Counted from the first letter of the stretch, positions 6,671 through 14,402 are shown. The stretch is 24,888 nucleotides of DNA from an uncultured Oscillospiraceae bacterium (GCA_934511165.1 CAKSWA010000033.1:1-24888), one strand, 5' to 3'. A program made the numbers and translations. Notes: a model not told the origin generated them from the sequence alone.

Positions 6671-8338
6671 TTAAAACATCCCCGTAATGACGCCGTTTTC
6701 GTCCACATCGATCCGCTCGGCGGCGGGCGATTTGGGAAGCCCCGGCATCGTCATGATATTGCCCGTGAGCGCAACGAGAAATCCCGCGCCCGCCGAGACG
6801 CGGATTTCCCGCACCGTCACGGTAAAGCCCTCCGGCGCGCCGCGCTTTGCGGCATCGTCCGAAAAGCTGTACTGCGTTTTGGCAACGCACACCGGAAGAT
6901 TTCCGAAGCCGAGCGCGGTGAGCCGCGCGGCCTGCTTTTTCGCCTCCGGCGTGAGCGAGACGCCGTCGGCGCGGTACACATTCCGGCAAAGCGTATCCAG
7001 CCGCTCTTCGATCGAGCCATCCAGCCCATAGGCAAAGCGGAAGTGGTTTTCCTCCCCGCACAGGCGCACGACCTCGGCGGCGAGCTCTTCCCCGCCCGCG
7101 CCGCCGCGCGCCCACACGTCGCTCCGCACGGCTTTTACACCGAGCGCAGCGCACTTTTCCGCCACGAGCGTGAGCTCCGCTTCCGTATCCGTCGGGAAAG
7201 CATTCACCGCCACAACGCACGGAAGACCGAACACATTCTTTATATTATCCACATGGCGCAGGAGGTTGGGGAATCCCTTTTCGAGCGCTTCGAGATTCTC
7301 CTCGCCGAGTGCGTCCTTCTCCACGCCGCCGTGGTATTTGAGAGCGCGCACCGTGGCGACGATCACAACGGCATCCGGGCGCAGGCTTGCCAGACGGCAC
7401 TTGATATCCAAAAACTTCTCCGCGCCAAGATCGGCGGCGAAGCCCGCCTCGGTGACGGTATAGTCTGATAGCTTTCGCGCCATGCGCGTGGCGAGCACGC
7501 TGTTGCAGCCGTGGGCAATATTGGCAAAGGGGCCGCCATGGACGAGCACCGGCGTTCCCTCGAGCGTCTGGACAAGGTTGGGGCTGAGCGCGTCGCGCAG
7601 CAGCGCGGTCATCGCGCCCTCGGCCTTGAGATCGTGCGCCGTGACGGGAGTACCGTCATAGGTGTACCCCACGATGATGCGCCCGAGCCGCGCCTTGAGA
7701 TCGGAAAGGCTCTCCGCAAGGCAGAATACCGCCATGATCTCGCTCGCGACGGTGATATCAAACCCGTCCTCGCGCGGGCAGCCGTTCGCTTTTCCGCCGA
7801 GCCCGTCCACCACGTGCCGGAGCTGGCGGTCGTTCATATCGACGCAGCGCTTCCACGTGATCTGCTTGGGATCGATGCGAAGAGCGTTTCCCTGCTGGAT
7901 GTGGTTATCGAGCATTGCTGCAAGCAGGTTGTTGGCCGCACCGATGGCGTGGAAATCGCCGGTAAAGTGGAGGTTTATGTCCTCCATCGGGACGATCTGC
8001 GCATATCCGCCGCCGGTTGCGCCGCCCTTGATGCCGAACACGGGGCCAAGCGACGGCTCGCGCAGCGCGGCCACGGCGTTTTTCCCGCCGCGGCGGAGCG
8101 CGTCCGCCAGACCGATGGACGTTGTGGTCTTGCCCTCGCCCGCAGGCGTCGGCGTGATGGCCGTTACGAGAATGAGCTTCCCGTCCGGCGCGGCGGCCTT
8201 TTCGCGCAGCAGGTCAAGGGAGATTTTCGCCTTGTATCTGCCGTAAGGCTCAACATAGGCTTCGTCGATGCCCGCCGCGGCGGCGATCTCCGAAATGGGT
8301 TTCAGCGCGCATTTGTGCGCGATCTCGATATCGGTCAT
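6671..8338 (-). CDS. fhs: Formate-tetrahydrofolate ligase
   Basis: ATP-dependent joining of formate to THF, giving 10-formyl-THF. It is the entry step of the methyl branch of the Wood-Ljungdahl pathway and also serves purine and serine/glycine metabolism. The 555-residue length is standard. Visible motifs: TPTPAGEGKTTT (P-loop, 62-73), REPSLGPVFGIKGGATGGG, DFHAIGAANNLLAA, HGGPFANIAHGCNS, and the C-terminal AGAGFLVALTGNIMTMPGLP. The start at 8338 has GGGAGGG six bases upstream; the ORF extends further but without a site. First gene of the fhs-fchA-folD unit, behind a strong promoter. Confidence 0.98.
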   Translation of the reverse strand: MTDIEIAHKCALKPISEIAAAAGIDEAYVEPYGRYKAKISLDLLREKAAAPDGKLILVTAITPTPAGEGKTTTSIGLADALRRGGKNAVAALREPSLGPVFGIKGGATGGGYAQIVPMEDINLHFTGDFHAIGAANNLLAAMLDNHIQQGNALRIDPKQITWKRCVDMNDRQLRHVVDGLGGKANGCPREDGFDITVASEIMAVFCLAESLSDLKARLGRIIVGYTYDGTPVTAHDLKAEGAMTALLRDALSPNLVQTLEGTPVLVHGGPFANIAHGCNSVLATRMARKLSDYTVTEAGFAADLGAEKFLDIKCRLASLRPDAVVIVATVRALKYHGGVEKDALGEENLEALEKGFPNLLRHVDNIKNVFGLPCVVAVNAFPTDTEAELTLVAEKCAALGVKAVRSDVWARGGAGGEELAAEVVRLCGEENHFRFAYGLDGSIEERLDTLCRNVYRADGVSLTPEAKKQAARLTALGFGNLPVCVAKTQYSFSDDAAKRGAPEGFTVTVREIRVSAGAGFLVALTGNIMTMPGLPKSPAAERIDVDENGVITGMF

Positions 8339-8368
8339 CCAAATCCCTCCCCATATACAAACAGAGTT

Positions 8369-8397
8369 ATTATACCGTATCCCCCCGGCTTTTTCAA
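8369..8397 (-). promoter_or_regulatory. SigA-type promoter for fhs-fchA-folD
   Basis: Minus-strand TTGAAA (8397-8392), 17-base spacer, perfect TATAAT (8374-8369). The expected transcript start is about 25 bases before the fhs ATG. It is the only convincing promoter seen for the whole block down to folC. Confidence 0.85.
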
Positions 8398-8432
8398 TTC
8401 CTTTCCGCGCGGGAGGCGGGGCTCTCCTGCCG

Positions 8433-8461
8433 TTTGCATCCGGCGGAAAATCTGGTATAAT
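8433..8461 (+). promoter_or_regulatory. Extended -10 promoter for the M50 peptidase gene
   Basis: Perfect TATAAT at 8456-8461 preceded by TGG (extended -10), with TTTGCA at 8433-8438 as a weak -35 at 17-base spacing. The transcript would start about 8468, leaving only a 10-base leader before the ATG at 8478. Confidence 0.7.
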
Positions 8462-8477
8462 GCTATTCGGTGATAGT

Positions 8478-9599
8478 ATGGACACAAAGGCAAAGAATAA
8501 GAAGCCGTCAGCCATTCAGCCGGGGATGATCCTTTCGCTTGTCCTCTGTATGGGTCTCGGCGCCGGCATCAGCTATGCACTTCCCGAAAACGAGAACTTT
8601 TTCACTGCCTTCCTCTTTGGGTTTGCCGGGCTCTGTATCTCCTTCGTAGTGCAGATCGTCCTGCACGAAACCGGCCATCTCATCGGCGGGCTGCTGACAG
8701 GCTATAAATTCTGCTCCTTCCGCATCGGGAATCTTCAATTGCAGCGGGAAAACGGTTCTCTCCGCTTCCGCCGGCTGAAGCTCGCCGGAACGGGCGGACA
8801 ATGTCTCATGACGCCGCCGGAGCCCGTGGACGGAAAAATCCCCGTCATGCTCTATAATCTTGCCGGGCCGCTCATGAATCTGCTCACGGCACTTTTAGCG
8901 CTCGGCGGGTATTTCCTGTCCGGCGACAGTCTGGGGGCCTCCCTGGTCTTTATGTTCGCGCTTGCGGGGTTTTATCTCGCGCTCACGAACGGCATCCCGC
9001 TCCGGCTCGGACCGATCGACAACGACGGCAAAAACGCCTTCTCCCTGCGCCGTGATCCGGAGGCCATGCGCGCCTTTTATCTGCAAATGGCCGTCAACAG
9101 CCGCCAGACGGCGGGTGAGCGTCTGCGCGACATGCCGGACGAGTGGTTTATCATGCCGTCGGACGAGGCGATGCAAAACGCCCTTGTCGCCGCGACCGGC
9201 GTTTTCTGCTGCAACCGCCTCATGGACGAGCACCGCTTCGCCGAAGCGCACGAGGCTATGGCACGCCTTCTCACAGGCCGCGCGAACCTCGTCGGGCTTT
9301 ACCGCGCGCTTTTGCTGTGCGATGAAATGTATCTGGAGCTCATCGGCGAGAATCGCCGCGGCGCGTTGGACGCCATGCTTACAAAGCCGCAGCGCCGCTT
9401 CATGCGCCAGATGAAAAACTTCCCCAGCGTGCTGCGTACGGAATACGCCATCGCTCTCTTGCGCGACGGCGACGCGGTGCGCGCAGCAGCCCTTCGCGCC
9501 CGGTTTGAGAAACTCGCCGCCACGTATCCCTACCAGGGCGAGATCGAGCAGGAACGCTCGCTTCTCGCTCTCGCAGACGGCAAAGCACAAGAAACGTAA
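8478..9599 (+). CDS. M50 family (site-2-protease-like) membrane metallopeptidase
   Basis: A 373-residue protein with about four membrane helices in residues 15-175 and a soluble, Arg/Ala-rich helical C-terminal half (about 190-373), which may be a protein-interaction domain. The zinc motif HETGH is at 63-67 inside a hydrophobic helix. The second S2P motif, an Asn-Pro...Asp-Gly pattern, is seen as NGIP (171-174) and NDG (182-184). Such proteases cut membrane substrates; the substrate here is unknown. The start at 8478 gives a charged Lys-rich cytoplasmic N-terminus. The SD is poor and the leader very short. The gene ends 11 bases before the TetR gene, so the two are probably co-transcribed. 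Confidence 0.83.
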   Translation: MDTKAKNKKPSAIQPGMILSLVLCMGLGAGISYALPENENFFTAFLFGFAGLCISFVVQIVLHETGHLIGGLLTGYKFCSFRIGNLQLQRENGSLRFRRLKLAGTGGQCLMTPPEPVDGKIPVMLYNLAGPLMNLLTALLALGGYFLSGDSLGASLVFMFALAGFYLALTNGIPLRLGPIDNDGKNAFSLRRDPEAMRAFYLQMAVNSRQTAGERLRDMPDEWFIMPSDEAMQNALVAATGVFCCNRLMDEHRFAEAHEAMARLLTGRANLVGLYRALLLCDEMYLELIGENRRGALDAMLTKPQRRFMRQMKNFPSVLRTEYAIALLRDGDAVRAAALRARFEKLAATYPYQGEIEQERSLLALADGKAQET

Positions 9600-9610
9600 A
9601 GGAGAACGCC

Positions 9611-10165
9611 ATGTCACAGGTAACAAAGCGGGCGCTCGAGCAGTCGCTCAAGAATCTGCTGCTCAAAAAGCCGCTCACCAAAATCACCATCAACGACATT
9701 GCCGAGGACTGCGGCATCAACCGCATGACGTTTTACTATCATTTCAAGGACATTTACGATCTCGTGGAGTGGTCGTGTCTGGAGGACGCGCGCCGCGCGC
9801 TCGAAGAGAAGAAAACGCACGACACCTGGCAGCAGGGCTTCCTGCAGATCTTCGGGGCCGTGCGGGAGAATAAGCCGTTTATTCTGAATGTTTACCGCTG
9901 TGTGGACCGTGAGCAGGTCGAGCGGTATCTCCGCCCGCTTGTGGATAATCTCATTCTCGGCGTGGTCGACGAGCAGTCCGCCGGCATGACCGTCCGCGAT
10001 GAGGACAAAGCGTTCATTGCGCAGGTCTACGGTTACATTTTCATCGGCATCATGCTCGACTGGATCCGCGATGGCATGACCGAGGAACCGGAAAAAATCG
10101 TCGACCGGCTCGCGCTTCTCATTCATGACTCGATCCGCGAAGCGCTCGCCCGCTTCAAGATTTAA
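9611..10165 (+). CDS. TetR/AcrR family regulator (DhaS-like subgroup)
   Basis: 184 residues. The N-terminal helix-turn-helix covers about residues 22-46 (ITINDIAEDCGINRMTFYYHF), with the RMTFYYHFKD...LVEW pattern typical of the DhaS-like TetR subgroup. The C-terminal ligand/dimer domain is helical. The AAAGGAG site precedes the ATG by 6 bases. The gene directly precedes oleate hydratase and is separated from it by a terminator-like hairpin and a palindrome that overlaps a candidate promoter. It is the likely local regulator of fatty-acid hydration, perhaps sensing unsaturated fatty acid. That role is inferred from position. Confidence 0.85.
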   Translation: MSQVTKRALEQSLKNLLLKKPLTKITINDIAEDCGINRMTFYYHFKDIYDLVEWSCLEDARRALEEKKTHDTWQQGFLQIFGAVRENKPFILNVYRCVDREQVERYLRPLVDNLILGVVDEQSAGMTVRDEDKAFIAQVYGYIFIGIMLDWIRDGMTEEPEKIVDRLALLIHDSIREALARFKI

Positions 10166-10201
10166 TCAAAATGCCCGTTCTGATAAAAATCTTTACACTT
10201 C

Positions 10202-10243
10202 GCGTCCCCGTGATAAAACCCTTATCACGGGGGCGCTTCTGTT
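10202..10243 (+). terminator. Intrinsic terminator after the TetR gene
   Basis: A 15-base-pair stem, GCGTCCCCGTGATAA with TTATCACGGGGGCGC (one G-T pair), loop AACCC, followed by TTCTGTTT. It separates the regulator transcript from oleate hydratase. Confidence 0.8.
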
Positions 10244-10245
10244 TA

Positions 10246-10274
10246 TGGAAAAAATATTTTCCGGGGAATACTAT
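10246..10274 (+). promoter_or_regulatory. Candidate ohyA promoter with overlapping palindrome
   Basis: TGGAAA (10246-10251) and TACTAT (10269-10274) at 17-base spacing form a moderate SigA promoter. The inverted repeat GGAAAA-AATA-TTTTCC (10247-10262) covers its -35 and spacer, a natural place for a TetR-type operator. Both calls rest on pattern only. Confidence 0.45.
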
Positions 10275-10317
10275 AGGGCCATCAAGAGAAAAACAAATCT
10301 CACAGGAGGTCAATCTT

Positions 10318-12111
10318 ATGTATTACTCTGCCGGAACGTATGAATCCTTCGCCCACCCCGAAAAGCCGGAGGGCGTCGACAACAAATCCGCTTATATCAT
10401 CGGCACCGGCCTCGCCGGTCTGACGGCGGCCTTCTATCTCGTCCGCGACGGCCAGATGAAGGGCGAGCACATCCATCTTCTCGAAAAGCACGAGCTTGCC
10501 GGCGGCAGCTGCGACGGCTACCGCGACATCACCAAGGGCTTTTATATGCGCGGCGGCCGCGAGATGGACAACCACTTTGAGGTCATGTGGGACGTGTTCC
10601 GCGATGTGCCGAGCATCGAGACGCCGAACGTGACGGTGCTCGACGAATATTACTGGCTCAACAAGCACGACCCCAACTACTCGCTCTGCCGCGCGAGCGT
10701 CAACCGCGGTGAGGATGCCCACACCGATAAGAAGTTTGCCCTTGACAAGGCTTCCGCCATGGCTCTCTCCAAGCTCTTCCTGACACCGGAGAAGGATCTC
10801 GAGGATAAGAAGATCTCCGAGGTGCTGCCCGAGAGCTTCTGGAGCACGAACTTCTGGCTGTACTGGCAGACGATGTTCGCCTTCCAGCGCTGGTCGAGCG
10901 CGCTCGAAATGAAGCGCTATCTCTGCCGCTACGTCCACCACATCGACGGCCTGCCCGACTTCAGCGCGCTGCGCTTCACGAAGTACAACCAGTACGAGAG
11001 CATGATCCTCCCGCTCGTGAAGTATCTCGAATCCCACGGCGTGCGCATCGAGTACGGCATGGACGTGAAGAACGTCATCATCGAAAAGCATGGCGATAAG
11101 AAAGTCGCCAAGGCCATCGTCTATGTGAAGGACGGCCAGGAGCAGACGCTCGATCTCATCGAGGACGATCTCGTGTTCATCACGAACGGCTGCTGCACCG
11201 ACACCTCCTGCTACGGCGACCAGACCCACGCGCCCGACCTTTCCGGCATCGAAAACGGCAAGGGCGAGAGCTGGGATATGTGGAAGAACATCGCTGCACA
11301 GGCCGAGCACGGCGAATACGGAAACCCCGACAAGTTCTGCTCCGACGTGAACGCCACCAACTGGATGAGCGCGACCGTCGCCACGGCGAACGAGGAGATC
11401 ATCCGGCACATCATCAACGTCTGCCACCGTGACCCGCGCGAGGGCAAGGTCACGACCGGCGGCATCGTCACGGTCAAGGACAGCACCGAAAACTGGTATC
11501 TCTCCTGGACGATCAACCGCCAGCCGCAGTTCAAGTCGCAGAATAAGGACACGGTGCTCGTGTGGCTGTACGCACTCAACACCGACCGCCCGGGCAACTA
11601 CGTCCGCAAGCCCATGCGTGAGTGCACCGGCGAGGAGGTCTGCCGCGAGTGGCTCTATCACATCGGCGTGCCCATCGACCGGATCGATACGCTCGCAAGC
11701 GTGGCCTGCAACACCACAACGTGCTTCATGCCGTATATCAACGCCTTCTTCCAGCCGAGAAAGGAATCCGACCGTCCGCGCGTCGTGCCGGAGGGCGCGG
11801 TGAACTTTGCCTTCATCGGCCAGTTTGCCGAAACGCCGCGCGACACCATCTTCACCACCGAATACTCGATGCGCACCGGCATGGAGTCGGTGTACACGCT
11901 GCTGAACGTGGACCGCGGCGTGCCCGAGGTCTGGGGCAGCAAGTACGACGTGCGCGAGCTGCTGCGCGCGTGCTATTACGCCATCGATAAGAAGCCTCTC
12001 TCCGAGGCCGAGCTGAGCTTCGGCGAGCGCGAGCTCATGAAGATCGTGCTCAAAAAGATCCGCGGCACGGACGTGGAGCTTCTGCTCAAGGAAAGCGGCC
12101 TCATCGAATAA
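10318..12111 (+). CDS. ohyA: Oleate hydratase (FAD-dependent, MCRA family)
   Basis: Adds water to cis-9 double bonds of unsaturated fatty acids, giving 10-hydroxy fatty acids. This detoxifies host or dietary oleate and linoleate at the membrane. The protein has 597 residues. The FAD Rossmann motif is GTGLAGL (29-35). Glu82 in MRGGREMD and Tyr201 in MKRYLCRYVHH match the two catalytic residues (E82, Y201) described for the Staphylococcus aureus enzyme. Late motifs NTTTCFMPYINAFFQPRK and FIGQFAETPRDTIFTTEYSMR are characteristic of the family. The ATG at 10318 has an ideal AGGAGGT site; the longer ORF reading from 10171 crosses the terminator and is rejected. A strong terminator follows. Confidence 0.97.
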   Translation: MYYSAGTYESFAHPEKPEGVDNKSAYIIGTGLAGLTAAFYLVRDGQMKGEHIHLLEKHELAGGSCDGYRDITKGFYMRGGREMDNHFEVMWDVFRDVPSIETPNVTVLDEYYWLNKHDPNYSLCRASVNRGEDAHTDKKFALDKASAMALSKLFLTPEKDLEDKKISEVLPESFWSTNFWLYWQTMFAFQRWSSALEMKRYLCRYVHHIDGLPDFSALRFTKYNQYESMILPLVKYLESHGVRIEYGMDVKNVIIEKHGDKKVAKAIVYVKDGQEQTLDLIEDDLVFITNGCCTDTSCYGDQTHAPDLSGIENGKGESWDMWKNIAAQAEHGEYGNPDKFCSDVNATNWMSATVATANEEIIRHIINVCHRDPREGKVTTGGIVTVKDSTENWYLSWTINRQPQFKSQNKDTVLVWLYALNTDRPGNYVRKPMRECTGEEVCREWLYHIGVPIDRIDTLASVACNTTTCFMPYINAFFQPRKESDRPRVVPEGAVNFAFIGQFAETPRDTIFTTEYSMRTGMESVYTLLNVDRGVPEVWGSKYDVRELLRACYYAIDKKPLSEAELSFGERELMKIVLKKIRGTDVELLLKESGLIE

Positions 12112-12137
12112 TTCCAAAAACTCTCCGCAACCCATTA

Positions 12138-12170
12138 CCGCCGGTCAGATTTTCTGACCGGCGGCTTTTT
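12138..12170 (+). terminator. Intrinsic terminator after ohyA
   Basis: A 12-base-pair perfect stem CCGCCGGTCAGA/TCTGACCGGCGG with loop TTT, followed by CTTTTT. Confidence 0.93.
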
Positions 12171-12175
12171 GTGCC

Positions 12176-12205
12176 TTGACACGGCGGCACTTCGCATGCT
12201 ATATA
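12176..12205 (+). promoter_or_regulatory. SigA-type promoter of the mgtE leader
   Basis: Perfect TTGACA (12176-12181), 18-base spacer, TATATA (12200-12205). The transcript would start near 12212, leaving a leader of about 230 bases before mgtE. Confidence 0.7.
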
Positions 12206-12238
12206 AAAGACAGATTTGATTTTAAAGGAGGGACTACC

Positions 12239-12319
12239 ATGGACAGCGGCAGTAACGGACGAATATGGGGCATGGCGAGACGCATCCCAGGGACTTCGTA
12301 TGGCCGCACCGGCCGGTAA
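12239..12319 (+). CDS. 26-residue leader small ORF upstream of mgtE
   Basis: ATG at 12239 follows the strong site AAAGGAGGG by about 6 bases; the ORF ends at TAA 12317-12319. The peptide is Gly/Arg-rich and basic, with the central stretch RIWGMARRIPGTSYGR, no hydrophobic segment and one Pro. It ends 20 bases before an intrinsic terminator that lies in the mgtE leader, the usual geometry of a regulatory leader peptide. I do not recognise the peptide. An alternative is that the SD-like region and the sequence are parts of a structured RNA: ACGAA (12259-12263) can pair with TTCGT (12295-12299), and TGGG with CCCA inside it. Confidence 0.6.
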   Translation: MDSGSNGRIWGMARRIPGTSYGRTGR

Positions 12320-12440
12320 AGTCTCTCTTTCCTGCTGCTCACCATTGCCCGGATCGACGTGCGCCGCACGCCGGGCAGCGGTGATATTTTTTTGCCCTGC
12401 CCCGGCGCGGTTATCAAAAAATCGTTGAAACGGAGGGCAG
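12268..12440 (+). promoter_or_regulatory. Regulated mgtE leader: antiterminator/terminator and SD-masking helices
   Basis: Three mutually informative elements are present. An intrinsic terminator is formed by 12339-12352 and 12371-12384. GGGCATGG (12268-12275, inside the small ORF) can pair with CCATTGCCC (12342-12350) with one bulged base, which would destroy the terminator's left arm. TGCCCT (12393-12398) can pair with AGGGCA (12434-12439), covering the mgtE SD. The M-box (ykoK) magnesium aptamer, the usual mgtE regulator, was looked for and its conserved words such as GTTAGGTGAGGCTCC were not found. Confidence 0.6.
12339..12393 (+). terminator. Intrinsic terminator inside the mgtE leader
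   Basis: TCACC-A-TTGCCCGG pairs with CCGGGCAG-C-GGTGA (one A/C mismatch, one T-G), capped by a loop that itself folds as CGTGC/GCACG, and is followed by TATTTTTTT. It lies 50 bases upstream of mgtE, so it attenuates rather than ends a gene. Confidence 0.85.
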
Positions 12441-12444
12441 AACT

Positions 12445-13851
12445 ATGGAAAACAAAACCGAACTCATGCAGCTCCGCCACCCGGATTATGACCGGGAGCT
12501 GACGGAGCTCGTCCGCAGCAATCTCTCGCCGAAGGCGTTCCGCGAGAAGCTGCTCGACTACCACGAAAACGACATCGCCGCCGCGCTCGAAGCGCTCACG
12601 AGTGCCGAGCGGCAGAGAGTCTACCACGCGCTCGACGCCGCGGAGCTCTCCGCGGTGCTCGAATACGCCGAGCCAATGACGCCGTATCTCAACGAGCTGA
12701 GCCTCCGCCGGCGGGTGGACGTGCTCTCCCGCATGGACGCCGACGCCGCGGTGGACTATCTCAAGACGCTTGACCCCGCCGAGAAAAATACGCTCGTCGA
12801 GCTCATGGACGAGCCGAAGCGTCGCGAGATCGCCCGCCTCTGGGTCTACGGCGAGGACGAGATCGGCAGCATCATGACGACCAACTGCATCGTCATCCCG
12901 GAGGGCTTGAGCGTCAAGGCCGCGATGAGCCGTCTCATCGCGCAGGCCGCCGAGCACGACAACATCTCCACAATCTACGTTGTAGACAGCGACGACGCCT
13001 TTTATGGTGCCATCGATCTCAAAGATCTCATCATCGCGCGTGAGGGCGACTCTCTCGCCGAGCTGATCGCGACCTCCTACCCCTACGTTTACGCGCACGA
13101 GCGCATCGCAGACGCGCTGCCGCGCATCCAGGACTATTCCGAGGACTCCATCCCCGTGCTGGACGAGGAAAACCGGCTGCTCGGCGTTGTAACGGCGCAG
13201 AACCTCATCCAGACGCTGGACGACGCGCTGAGCGACGACTACGCCAAGTTCGCCGGTCTCTCCGCGGAGGAGGATCTCAACGAAACGCTCTGGCAGAGCG
13301 TACGCAAGCGCCTGCCGTGGTTGCTCGTGCTGCTGGGACTCGGCATGGTCGTTTCGAGCGTCGTCGGCCTTTTCGAGAGCGTTGTGGCGCAGCTCACGCT
13401 CATCGTCTGCTTCCAGTCGCTCGTACTCGATATGGCGGGCAACGTCGGCACGCAGTCGCTCGCCGTCACGATCCGCGTGCTCATGGACAGCGAAACGACC
13501 GGCGCACAGAAGAGAAAGCTCGTCTGGAAGGAAGCGCGCGTCGGCCTCACAAACGGCGCAATTCTCGGCGCGGCCTCGTTTGTACTCATCGGAGCGTATC
13601 TCTGTCTCCTTCGCGGCGAAGCGCCGCTCATGGCGTTCGGCGTCTCCGGCTGCATCGGCATCGCGCTCATCGCGGCGATGCTGCTCTCGAGCATTTCCGG
13701 CACCGTCATCCCGATCTTCTTCAAAAAGATCGGCATCGACCCCGCCGTCGCCTCCGGCCCGCTCATCACAACCGTCAACGACCTCGTCGCGGTCGTATCG
13801 TACTACGGCCTCACGTGGCTGCTGCTCATCGAATGGCTGCATCTGGCGTAA
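12445..13851 (+). CDS. mgtE: Magnesium transporter MgtE
   Basis: 468-residue Mg2+ channel/transporter. Residues about 1-130 form the MgtE N domain (superhelical, with repeated DAAA/EL patterns). Residues about 135-255 carry two CBS domains (IGSIMTTNCIVIPEGLSVKAA; SIPVLDEENRLLGVVTAQNL) that sense Mg2+. From about 290 on there are five membrane helices with signatures LDMAGNVGTQSLAV and SGPLITTVNDLVAVVSYYG, whose Asn and Asp line the pore. GGAGGG lies 7 bases before the ATG. Single gene behind an attenuator-like leader; closed by a strong terminator. Confidence 0.97.
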   Translation: MENKTELMQLRHPDYDRELTELVRSNLSPKAFREKLLDYHENDIAAALEALTSAERQRVYHALDAAELSAVLEYAEPMTPYLNELSLRRRVDVLSRMDADAAVDYLKTLDPAEKNTLVELMDEPKRREIARLWVYGEDEIGSIMTTNCIVIPEGLSVKAAMSRLIAQAAEHDNISTIYVVDSDDAFYGAIDLKDLIIAREGDSLAELIATSYPYVYAHERIADALPRIQDYSEDSIPVLDEENRLLGVVTAQNLIQTLDDALSDDYAKFAGLSAEEDLNETLWQSVRKRLPWLLVLLGLGMVVSSVVGLFESVVAQLTLIVCFQSLVLDMAGNVGTQSLAVTIRVLMDSETTGAQKRKLVWKEARVGLTNGAILGAASFVLIGAYLCLLRGEAPLMAFGVSGCIGIALIAAMLLSSISGTVIPIFFKKIGIDPAVASGPLITTVNDLVAVVSYYGLTWLLLIEWLHLA

Positions 13852-13893
13852 AAATTGGGTGCGCTTATCCTAACGGACTGCGCACCCAATTTT
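13851..13893. terminator. Bidirectional intrinsic terminator
   Basis: A 14-base-pair perfect stem AAAATTGGGTGCGC/GCGCACCCAATTTT. The A and T ends let it serve mgtE (plus) and the convergent gene at 13926-14402 (minus). Confidence 0.9.
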
Positions 13894-13925
13894 CATTTTG
13901 AAACGACGAAACTCTTTTTTACCAG

Positions 13926-14402
13926 TCACAGGAAAAACACGGGAATAAGAGCAAGCAAACAAATCACCGCCGCGACGATGGTGATGCCGATCCATATTTT
14001 TCGCTCCTTTTTTTCCCGTATCGTTGGATCGTAAGATATACTCTCCGGCACTCGTGCCGCAGTCATTTTTTTTACCGGAGCGTCCACCCGGTTCAAACGC
14101 GCAAGCGGGTCATCCCCAGAAAGGATGCGGGCATGAAAATCCTCCGCTTCCGCAATATCGTCCTCGGTGCATAAACCATCCGTATTAAGTTCGTGCGCCA
14201 TGCGGTTTCGCAGATGACGCAGCGACTTTAACGTAGAAAAATCCCGCTCCCACCCCGGCACAAGGCGTCCCCCACGCGGAGAGCAGCGATTCATTTCGTC
14301 GATATACGCTGACACGCCGTTCCGACAGGAAAATGCGTCGGAACAAAGCCTGTCAAGACGCTTATATGTTTCGAAAAAAACCTGGTCGGTCGTCCGCATC
14401 AT
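13926..14402 (-). CDS. Small tail-anchored protein with HEPN-like motif, unknown function
   Basis: I do not recognise the family with certainty. The 158-residue protein (157 if the second ATG, 14399, is used; that one has the better GGAGG spacing of 6 bases) has a soluble helical N-terminal part and one C-terminal membrane helix (about 136-158) after a Lys/Arg-rich stretch, so it is tail-anchored. Residues 61-71 read LRHLRNRMAHE, in which R65-N-R-M-A-H70 fits the R-x4-H motif of HEPN ribonucleases, with Asn after Arg as in HepT-like proteins. No nucleotidyltransferase partner is adjacent. A -10 TATAAT on the minus strand at 14436-14431 is the likely promoter, but its -35 is poor. Confidence 0.7.
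   Translation of the reverse strand: MMRTTDQVFFETYKRLDRLCSDAFSCRNGVSAYIDEMNRCSPRGGRLVPGWERDFSTLKSLRHLRNRMAHELNTDGLCTEDDIAEAEDFHARILSGDDPLARLNRVDAPVKKMTAARVPESISYDPTIREKKERKIWIGITIVAAVICLLALIPVFFL

Noticed and set aside
3240..8338. Acetogen Wood-Ljungdahl cluster
   Set aside because: Only the folate part (fhs, fchA, folD) is present; no metF, CO dehydrogenase/acetyl-CoA synthase or corrinoid genes are in the window, so acetogenesis cannot be claimed.
10300..12135. 611-codon open frame on the minus strand opposite oleate hydratase
   Set aside because: Composition is His/Val/Asp/Glu-rich as expected of a mirrored frame; it lacks a start signal and crosses the ohyA terminator.
12212..12445. M-box (ykoK) riboswitch before mgtE
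   Set aside because: Expected from gene identity, but the conserved core words are missing; kept instead as an uncharacterised leader.
12199..13842. 547-codon open frame on the minus strand opposite mgtE
   Set aside because: Antisense shadow; no domain signal and no ribosome site.
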